Shown piece after piece: positions 7,128-12,440 of a stretch of DNA of 18,363 bases (position 1 is its first letter; the number at the start of each line of letters is the position of its first letter). The position numbers and the translations under genes are program-made. This stretch comes from Caulobacter sp. CCH9-E1 (lineage in GTDB: Bacteria > Pseudomonadota > Alphaproteobacteria > Caulobacterales > Caulobacteraceae), in NCBI RefSeq assembly GCF_001556515.1, contig NZ_LSJA01000369.1:1-18363 (forward strand), read 5' to 3'. Under the pieces are notes generated by a model that was not told the DNA's origin, did no database searches, and worked only from the letters and a program-made list of their open reading frames with translations.

Positions 7128-7526
7128 TCAGGCGCGCATGCTCGCGGCCACACATCCGACAAGCGCTATTGCAGGACCCGTCAGCAGGACAACAGCCCCA
7201 ATCGTGCGCTCGCGGAGAGAGAGCGGCACCGCACCCCAAATTGGTCGCGGATGCAAAAGCTCATGAGCTCGAACGCCCTCAACGACCACTGTCAGCATGA
7301 AAACCAGCCAACCAAGCGGCCACCATAAAGCAACCAGTCCGTAGCTGGTTACCAAGTAGATCAACGCGCAAAAGACGTTCGTGGCCGCCCAGCCTGGGAT
7401 CATATCCCTCGACTTGGAAACGTTGGAGCCGCCATTAGAAGAAGGCTCATTTGGCTCTAAGACGATCGGCGGGAGAGGCTCCAACAGGCCTTCTATCCGT
7501 GTCTCGTACCGATGAGCCAGATTCAC
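7128..7526 (-). CDS. small membrane protein, unknown function
   Basis: I do not recognise this protein. The 132-residue product has a soluble N-terminal 40 residues with a Pro/Asn/Ser-rich stretch, then probable membrane helices in FCALIYLVTSYGLVALWW and PLGWLVFMLTVVVEGV, and a third near the C-terminus in TIGAVVLLTGPAIALVGCVA. The chosen GTG start (7524-7526) overlaps the stop of the upstream WGR gene as GTGA, which implies translational coupling. The longer frame to 7661 would run through the WGR gene in another frame. An alternative ATG at 7403 keeps all the membrane helices. It may work with the WGR protein, but that is only inferred from the coupling. Confidence 0.6.
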   Translation of the reverse strand: MNLAHRYETRIEGLLEPLPPIVLEPNEPSSNGGSNVSKSRDMIPGWAATNVFCALIYLVTSYGLVALWWPLGWLVFMLTVVVEGVRAHELLHPRPIWGAVPLSLRERTIGAVVLLTGPAIALVGCVAASMRA

Positions 7527-7765
7527 CACGCGGACGGGGCGGGTTGATATCCGCGTCGAAGTTTCTGGCGACGCAAATCCTCCAGCCGCGCCTCCGCGGC
7601 GCCCGGCGTTGCGAACCATTCCACGATAGAGCGCCCGCCTCGAGCCCCAATGCGGCCCCATGTCCGACAGAGCCCCGTCTGGCCAAAAAGGCCGGGAACA
7701 ACCGTTAGGCCATAGAAGCGGGCCATGTTGCGGGTTGCGTCTCGCCGATACAGCTCATGGTCCAT
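7523..7765 (-). CDS. WGR domain-containing protein
   Basis: This 80-residue protein consists of one WGR domain, a nucleic-acid-associated fold also found in PARP1 and bacterial MolR-type regulators. The motif RTWGRIGARGG is clear (about residues 34-44). It is preceded by RNMARFYGLTVVPGLFGQTG and followed by EWFATPGAAEARLEDL and KLRRGY, the standard pattern of stand-alone WGR proteins in alphaproteobacteria. A strong ribosome site (AAGGAAG) lies about 5 bases before ATG 7765. Stand-alone WGR proteins are common on alphaproteobacterial plasmids but have no settled role. It is the first gene of a two-gene minus-strand unit. Confidence 0.88.
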   Translation of the reverse strand: MDHELYRRDATRNMARFYGLTVVPGLFGQTGLCRTWGRIGARGGRSIVEWFATPGAAEARLEDLRRQKLRRGYQPAPSAW

Positions 7766-7876
7766 TTGGACTTCCTTTGAGGCGCGGTGGAGGAACGGCC
7801 TATCGCGGCCATGATCCTACCACAGCTATACGACAAGAACGGACGCAGGGCCCACTAACTTCACTTGAAAGAAGAA

Positions 7877-7894
7877 GGGGAGGGCGGGGAGGGG
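7877..7894 (+). other. G-quadruplex-type motif between divergent genes
   Basis: Four G runs separated by single bases (GGGG A GGG C GGGG A GGGG) meet the strictest quadruplex pattern, with 1-nt loops. It lies in the 163-bp gap between the WGR gene (minus) and the gene at 7929 (plus), within a purine-rich tract starting at 7868. The motif is seen directly; any role in promoter control is conjecture. Confidence 0.6.
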
Positions 7895-7928
7895 TGCATC
7901 CAATCGCACCTGCAAAGGCCTCCCAGCC

Positions 7929-8507
7929 ATGTCAAAATCTCTCTCGCGTCGTATCGGTCCGATCAACTACTGGCCGGCTGTCGACGCCGATTTCCAACTC
8001 CCCAAGCCGCTCGTCCACCTCATCGACCGATCGCTGGCGGCGCCGCTCATGCCGGGGATCACCAAGGAAGCCCGCCACTACATGCTGCAGATGCGGCTGC
8101 ATGCATTAGGCGTTGGTCTTGGCTACCGATCCCAAATCGAGGTCGGAACAGGCCACCGGCGCTTCATCGCCCAGGGACGGTTCGATGTCGTCTGGACGCA
8201 CGAGCCGGCCAACAACGACGGCTTTTTGGAGAAACCCATCATCTTCGAGATCGACAGCTGTTGGAGGCATGAGTCAGCCCTCAAGCTCGGCAGGGTAGGG
8301 GAGGAGGCCCTCAAGCTCTGGGTCTACTACGGCAACCGACCAGCCCCACCAGAGCCCGCGGAGCCAGGATTTCGGCGCCTAAACATCCTGCGCATTCAGC
8401 CCTGGCGACTTGGCGTCAAGGAGGCCCGGAGTGTTCGCCCGAGCACGTCGGGGGCGTGGCCAGATCCACTTTACCCACAGATGGCGCCCTCGGCGCGCCG
8501 ATCTTGA
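7929..8507 (+). CDS. hypothetical protein, possible PD-(D/E)XK-like fold
   Basis: This 192-residue protein matches no family I can name. Its middle resembles a restriction-nuclease-like core: a helix (about 46-62), a strand with D86 in GRFDVVW, a strand with E107 and D109 in PIIFEIDS, K119 in the following helix, and then LKLWVYYGNR. The spacing D-x20-E-x-D-x9-K recalls PD-(D/E)XK variants, but the exact signature is missing and catalysis is uncertain. The last 40 residues are Pro/Arg/Ser-rich and probably disordered. The ribosome site before ATG 7929 is weak. It lies about 1.7 kb from the start of the DUF2779 nuclease gene, which ends at 8749, so several nuclease-like genes may share this cargo region. 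Confidence 0.65.
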   Translation: MSKSLSRRIGPINYWPAVDADFQLPKPLVHLIDRSLAAPLMPGITKEARHYMLQMRLHALGVGLGYRSQIEVGTGHRRFIAQGRFDVVWTHEPANNDGFLEKPIIFEIDSCWRHESALKLGRVGEEALKLWVYYGNRPAPPEPAEPGFRRLNILRIQPWRLGVKEARSVRPSTSGAWPDPLYPQMAPSARRS

Positions 8508-8562
8508 TCGCGGGGCTCGGTCAGCGCAGACTTCGTAAAGTGAGACGATGTCGGAGGACGAT

Positions 8563-8709
8563 ATGCCCAAGACGGAGTTGGATCGGATATTCGAGAAACA
8601 TACCGAGGAGCTTTGCGCCATCATCCGCGAAAGCACCCGATGGCAAATCCTTGGGTTTTCGATCATCTTTGGCGCAGGCATGGCCATCTTGGTCGTGATG
8701 AGCCGATAA
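8563..8709 (+). CDS. small single-pass membrane protein, 48 aa
   Basis: This short gene has a charged N-terminal half (MPKTELDRIFEKHTEELCAI) and a C-terminal hydrophobic helix (ILGFSIIFGAGMAILVVM), ending just after it, so it is predicted as a tail-anchored or single-pass membrane peptide. A textbook Shine-Dalgarno sequence, GGAGGA, ends 4 bases before ATG 8563. That favours this start over the in-frame ATG at 8548, which has only a weak site. Similar little proteins are common in phage and plasmid DNA, but I cannot assign a role. Confidence 0.6.
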   Translation: MPKTELDRIFEKHTEELCAIIRESTRWQILGFSIIFGAGMAILVVMSR

Positions 8710-8748
8710 GCCCTGTGAACAGCGCCATATCGGATGTGAACTGTTCCC

Positions 8749-10230
8749 TCAGCCGCCAGCCAAAGCTCGTGCGACGGTGACCATCGCCCATGTATCTCTC
8801 GCACAATAGGCCCTGAGGCCCTCTTCCAGCGCCTTGCGCCGCTCGGGATCGCAGGCCGGATCCGCAGCCTCGAACCATGCCGCCTGTGCATCGCCCCCGT
8901 GCTTCACTGCGAGAGCGCCATAGTCGAGTTCGGATGCAATAGTGGGTAGCACCGCCTTGATGGACCAGCTGCCGCGCTGGTCACGGTGATACCAGTGGTT
9001 GCGGGCGACCGGCAGGAGATCGACTGTAGCCTCGGCCATCGCCTCGAGGCGCGAAGTAAGATCAGGAAAAGCCTCCGCCAGCTCGCGAAGCACGCCACGC
9101 TCGAAGGACGCAAAATAGGCGATGATCGTCGCGCCTTCAGGGATGAGCTCGATCAGCGCCTCAGCGCACGCTCGTCGGGGATCGTTACCGTCGACGTTCA
9201 GGAACTCATGATGGGTTATGCGCCCGTCGTGCTGCTCGAGATGGAGCGAGAACTGGAACGGGATCTGTTGGAAAGGTCTAGTCCCGACCCACCGCGGAAT
9301 CGCCGGAGCCACGGTCTCGAAGTCGAGCCAGGCGCGCGGCCAACCCCATGCGGCCATTGCCTTGCGAGCACCCTCAGCGTCGTGGAATGGCACGCCGTCA
9401 CGGGTCGCGGCGAGGACCCTTGCCTGCTTGTCGGTGAGATCGGCTTCGATCAGATCAAGCAGGTTATCGATCCCGCGCTCCAACCAGGGCTTGCCGCCGC
9501 CGTGGGGAAGCACGGTCACGGGCCATTCAGGCCCGGGCTGAAGGTGGCGGCTGCAATAGGCGGCGAACTCGCAAGCGAAAGGTTTGTTACAATGATCGCC
9601 CATGTCGCGCGAAGGCTCGCCACGGGACAAAATAGAGCGTGCTTCGGCCACCAATGCTGGGCGGCTGGCGATGGCGCCTTCCAGTTCGCCGAGCAAATCG
9701 ACGTCAGTGAACAGTCCAGCGTAATCGCCCTCCCGCGACAACACGAAGCTTGTGTCGATATGGCGGATAGCAGCGCGCGTCAGATCAACTCCCGCCTCGC
9801 GCATCACCCAAACTTGCGTGGCGAGATCGCTGCGATGATAATCCTTGACCTCGCCCGAGCTCTTGACCTCCGCAGCTGACCATCCCCCGGACGCGAGCCG
9901 TTCCAGCAGATCAACCCGCACCAGCACACCATCGTGCTCGAAGGTCGCCTCGAAAATCGGGCCTGGATGCCTGTTAGCGATCAGAGATGATGTCTGTGCG
10001 ACCGCTTCGGACAGTGACGGTGGATCGACCATTACCCCGCTCGGATGGAGCGCACAGGCAATCTCGCCCACCGCGTTGCCGATCGCAAAACGTGCCTCGG
10101 CGCCATCTGCCCGTTCGGCTAGATCGGGGCGGTGGGTCGAAAGCCACAGCTTCTTTGGGCATTGCTCGAAGGATGTGATCTTCGACTTAGAGAGGCCGAA
10201 GGCGCCGGCGGAATCGATGGTCTGTGTCAT
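8749..10230 (-). CDS. DUF2779 protein: Cas4-like Fe-S nuclease fused to DEDD exonuclease
   Basis: This 493-residue protein of the DUF2779 family (PF11074) joins two nuclease-like halves. In the N-terminal half, C24 (SKSKITSFEQCPKKLWL) and the trio C214, C220 and C226 form the four-cysteine pattern that holds a 4Fe-4S cluster in Cas4/AddB-type nucleases. Between them lie D107 (VRVDLLE), E121-V-K123 (AAEVKSS) and Q139, the usual PD-(D/E)XK residues. In the C-terminal half, DFET (D303, E305), D404 (ATVDLL) and D479 (AYCARDTWAM) suggest a DnaQ-like DEDD exonuclease, though the second motif (AYFASFERGVL) has Glu where Asp is usual. Both halves look intact, so DNA or RNA end processing is likely; the biological role of the family is not settled. 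It is monocistronic and divergent from the gene at 10324. Confidence 0.85.
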   Translation of the reverse strand: MTQTIDSAGAFGLSKSKITSFEQCPKKLWLSTHRPDLAERADGAEARFAIGNAVGEIACALHPSGVMVDPPSLSEAVAQTSSLIANRHPGPIFEATFEHDGVLVRVDLLERLASGGWSAAEVKSSGEVKDYHRSDLATQVWVMREAGVDLTRAAIRHIDTSFVLSREGDYAGLFTDVDLLGELEGAIASRPALVAEARSILSRGEPSRDMGDHCNKPFACEFAAYCSRHLQPGPEWPVTVLPHGGGKPWLERGIDNLLDLIEADLTDKQARVLAATRDGVPFHDAEGARKAMAAWGWPRAWLDFETVAPAIPRWVGTRPFQQIPFQFSLHLEQHDGRITHHEFLNVDGNDPRRACAEALIELIPEGATIIAYFASFERGVLRELAEAFPDLTSRLEAMAEATVDLLPVARNHWYHRDQRGSWSIKAVLPTIASELDYGALAVKHGGDAQAAWFEAADPACDPERRKALEEGLRAYCARDTWAMVTVARALAGG

Positions 10231-10249
10231 GCTGCTTTCCTACAGCAGC
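10231..10249 (-). promoter_or_regulatory. hairpin carrying the ribosome site of the DUF2779 gene
   Basis: Read on the minus strand, GCTGCT and AGCAGC (6-bp perfect stem) enclose the 7-base loop GTAGGAA, and the start codon follows immediately. The AGGA Shine-Dalgarno sequence is presented in the loop 6-7 bases from the ATG. This supports the start at 10230 and could modulate translation. The structure is predicted by eye only. Confidence 0.5.
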
Positions 10250-10323
10250 GATACGTCAAAATTGGTCACTAGTTCTTCAATGGCGGCCTACCGTGGTAGC
10301 TCAGACTTGCGAAATCTTCAGGC

Positions 10324-11172
10324 GTGGAATTCCCACTCAGCCTAACATCCCCATCCCCGCTATCTGACGTCTACAAGATTGAGCGCCCTCATAGATCGCC
10401 ATGTCCGGCTACCGTGGGCCTTGTGGAGCCGCTCGTCGTTTCGCGCGCCAAGGGCAGCGGTCCTTATCTTCTCCTGGACGGTCACGTGCGTTTAAGCGCC
10501 CTGCGCGATCAGGGCTCCACGGACGCGCGCTGCTTGATCGCCTCCGACGACGAGGGCTTTACCTACAACAAGCGGGTCAATCGCCTCGCGACGATCCAAG
10601 AGCACTACATGATCGTCCGCGCCCTGAATCGAGGCGTCTCGGAAGAGAAACTCGCCAGAGCGCTGGACGTCGACGTTGGGGTAATTCGGCGGCGGAGGGA
10701 CCTGCTCAACGGGATCAGCGCCGACGTCGCCGAGCTCCTGAAAGACAAGCCGGTCGGCACGCATACCTTCAGCAAGCTGCGGAAGATGAAGCCGATCCGG
10801 CAGCTTGAGGTGGCCGAACTGATGGTGTCGGCCAACAACTATAGCATCAACTACGCCAAGGCCCTGCTCGCGACCACCAAGTCGGCGGACCTGCATCGCC
10901 CCGAGGACCTGAAGAAAGCCACAGGGCTCACTACCGAGCAGATGGCGCTGCTGGAGCGGGAGATGGCGTCCGTCACCCACGACTACAAAGAGCTCGAGGC
11001 CACCTATGGCGACGACATGCTCCTGCTGGTGATCGCAGCCGGTTTCCTGGAGCGGCTGCTTTCCAAGCGCGAGGTCGAACGGTTCCTGTCCGTTCGGCAC
11101 CCCGAGATACTCGAAAACTTCAGATCGATCGTCGCCGCGGCTTCGTTGGATCAGGTCCAAGCCGCGGCGTGA
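10324..11172 (+). CDS. RepB/ParB-like protein, probably 5'-truncated
   Basis: The family part starts at VGLVEPLVVSR (codons from about 10411). It runs through the ParB-type box YLLLDGHVRLSALRD, then FTYNKRVNRLATIQEHYMI, an HTH-like stretch RGVSEEKLARALDVDVGVI, and the RepB C-terminal domain (PF07506) with HTFSKLRKMKPIRQLEVAEL and VSANNYSINYAKALLA. Family members normally have roughly 30-60 more N-terminal residues with a charged segment before the EPLVV strand. Here those are replaced by about 29 residues with no family character (Pro/Ser/His-rich), starting from a GTG at 10324. The gene therefore seems to have lost its 5' end. No parA adjoins it. Related proteins often sit in tandem pairs in alphaproteobacterial mobile DNA, where their role is unclear. 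Confidence 0.75.
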   Translation: MEFPLSLTSPSPLSDVYKIERPHRSPCPATVGLVEPLVVSRAKGSGPYLLLDGHVRLSALRDQGSTDARCLIASDDEGFTYNKRVNRLATIQEHYMIVRALNRGVSEEKLARALDVDVGVIRRRRDLLNGISADVAELLKDKPVGTHTFSKLRKMKPIRQLEVAELMVSANNYSINYAKALLATTKSADLHRPEDLKKATGLTTEQMALLEREMASVTHDYKELEATYGDDMLLLVIAAGFLERLLSKREVERFLSVRHPEILENFRSIVAAASLDQVQAAA

Positions 11173-11283
11173 TCCAGAGGGTGGGGACCGGGACCCGAAA
11201 GCGCCGGGACCGTCGGAGAAGCCGCCGGACGGGCGGATCAAGGGCGGTGGCGGGGGCGGCGGCGAACCCGCTTAAGCCCGCTA

Positions 11284-11306
11284 GGCCTGCCGTCATATGG
11301 CAGGCC
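11284..11306. repeat. perfect inverted repeat (hairpin)
   Basis: GGCCTGCC and GGCAGGCC are perfect 8-bp arms around a 7-base loop, about 110 bp after the RepB-like stop codon. No T-run follows, so it is either a factor-independent terminator without its tail, a binding site, or part of the transfer origin. Confidence 0.45.
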
Positions 11307-11486
11307 GGGCCGTGGCCTGTGTACACCGACCAACTGGACGGCCAACCACGTGGCGCTGGCTGTTCATGTGTGTTGGCGTAAGGAGATTGGGGCAGGGGGT
11401 CTACCGGATCTCCGAGAGCATAATCGCCATACTGAACTGACCCCCTTATGCACCGGAAGGGCAGGGGCGTAACTTCGGCCGGCTGG

Positions 11487-11505
11487 CCTCGCCGGAGGGG
11501 CGAGG
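11487..11505. repeat. inverted repeat (7-bp arms)
   Basis: CCTCGCC and GGCGAGG are perfect arms around a 5-base loop, in the gene-free region ahead of the transfer operon. It has no T-tract, and the function is unknown. Confidence 0.35.
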
Positions 11506-11893
11506 ATCGACGTCTGGGGTTCGCTCCCGGCTCCACGCGGCCCGTCTCCTGCCGGCCGAGCAGGATCTTGGTCGTGGCTACGTCGGTCTGGTTTCTGCAC
11601 CGAATAGCCGAGCACCCGTGGCCGCCAGTTCACGCGCTCTGTTCATCGCGGACGCCCTAAAGATACTGCCCGATGGACATTCACCTGGTGACGCGCGCAT
11701 GGCACATCTGTCGATTATGGGCGCGGATTTCGCTGGCGCTGGTAAGGCCACGAGGCCCACGGCGAATACCCTGACAACCCGCATTTTTCCCGTGACCGTC
11801 AGGCCAGGCGGTCCGTCATAAGGATAGGGCACGTCACGCACAGCTGCGCTTTTTCTAAGTTATTGAACAATCGGAATAAAATTTTGCATGTAA

Positions 11894-11966
11894 TGGTTTA
11901 CTTTGGATAACCGCAAAAGTGGTTCTTGTTGACCATCAATGGGTTAGGTGGTTTACTTTGGTAACC
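11894..11966 (+). repeat. two direct repeats upstream of the transfer operon
   Basis: TGGTTTACTTTGGATAACC (11894-11912) and TGGTTTACTTTGGTAACC (11949-11966) differ by one inserted base and start 55 bp apart. They lie in an AT-rich island that contrasts with the GC-rich surroundings. The second copy covers the -10 element of the predicted promoter. They are good candidates for binding sites of the RHH protein encoded immediately downstream, either as operators or as accessory sites of oriT. Confidence 0.65.
11929..11957 (+). promoter_or_regulatory. predicted promoter of the transfer operon
   Basis: TTGACC (5 of 6 to the -35 consensus) and TTTACT (4 of 6 to the -10) are separated by 17 bp, placing a transcript start near 11964, about 25 bases before the ATG at 11990. 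The -10 lies inside the second direct repeat, which suggests autoregulation by the first gene product, as TrwA represses trwABC in R388. Confidence 0.55.
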
Positions 11967-11989
11967 CACCAAGCGTCGGAAGGTCTGAT

Positions 11990-12370
11990 ATGGGCGATAG
12001 CGCAAGACGCAACGGGAAGATCACCTTCGCCGTCAAGCTCAACCCCGAAACAGCGGACCGGGCCCGGATCGACGCCGAACGCCTCGGCATGAAGATCTCT
12101 GATTACATGGACATGCTGATCACGCGGCGGGGCGTGAACAACTACCAGTATTTCGCGCAGCAAGCGGCGTTCCAGTCGTTCGTCAGCGCCGCCCTGGTGG
12201 TCCATCTTTCCCGCAAGGCGATGTCGAAGGACGAGCTCGCGGCGGCGCAAAAGTTCGTCTATCAGGCCGCCGCCACACTGTTTGGTCAGCCGCCGGAACG
12301 CCCGCCAGAGATCGGGGAGGACCCTGACGATCTCGACCCCCGTCTGACGGCCCTTTTCGAGGCCTTCTAG
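11990..12370 (+). CDS. ribbon-helix-helix relaxosome accessory protein, TrwA-like
   Basis: The 126-residue product has an N-terminal ribbon-helix-helix pattern: a strand KITFAVKLN, then PETADRARIDAERLGMK, ISDYMDMLITRR. A helical C-terminal half and an acidic, Pro-rich tail follow. It heads an operon in the order RHH, coupling protein, MobF relaxase, the same as trwA-trwB-trwC of R388, where TrwA (121 residues, RHH) binds oriT, stimulates the coupling protein and represses the operon. The similarity is in size, fold and position; I do not claim close sequence homology. A good ribosome site (GGAAGG) precedes ATG 11990 by 7 bases, which argues against the longer GTG start at 11948. Confidence 0.72.
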   Translation: MGDSARRNGKITFAVKLNPETADRARIDAERLGMKISDYMDMLITRRGVNNYQYFAQQAAFQSFVSAALVVHLSRKAMSKDELAAAQKFVYQAAATLFGQPPERPPEIGEDPDDLDPRLTALFEAF

Positions 12371-12440
12371 GACGGGTAGAACAGACCTGTGACTGCGCCC
12401 GAACGCCCCTTGAGCTCCTCTCGCTCAGGGACGTTCGATC

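Larger units (their letters stand above)
11173..11989. other. long region without a recognised gene, probable transfer-origin neighbourhood
   Basis: About 800 bp lie between the RepB-like gene and the transfer operon. Several frames of 65-140 codons cross it on both strands, but none has family features, a good ribosome site or convincing codon bias. It holds two GC-rich inverted repeats (11284-11306 and 11487-11505). Its last 110 bases turn AT-rich and carry two direct repeats and a promoter. In plasmids with this gene order oriT lies just ahead of the operon, so I expect it here, but I found no match to the known nic sequences I remember. Confidence 0.45.

Noticed and set aside
8986..9879. 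297-codon plus-strand frame
   Set aside because: It lies fully within the DUF2779 gene on the opposite strand, which carries the recognisable nuclease residues.
11120..11536. 138-codon minus-strand frame overlapping the RepB-like 3' end
   Set aside because: Composition is typical of antisense GC-rich DNA (Pro/Arg-rich) and there is no ribosome site.
11618..11821. 67-codon plus-strand frame in the gene-free region
   Set aside because: Third-position GC is not raised as in the neighbouring genes, the start is GTG without a ribosome site, and no family is recognised.
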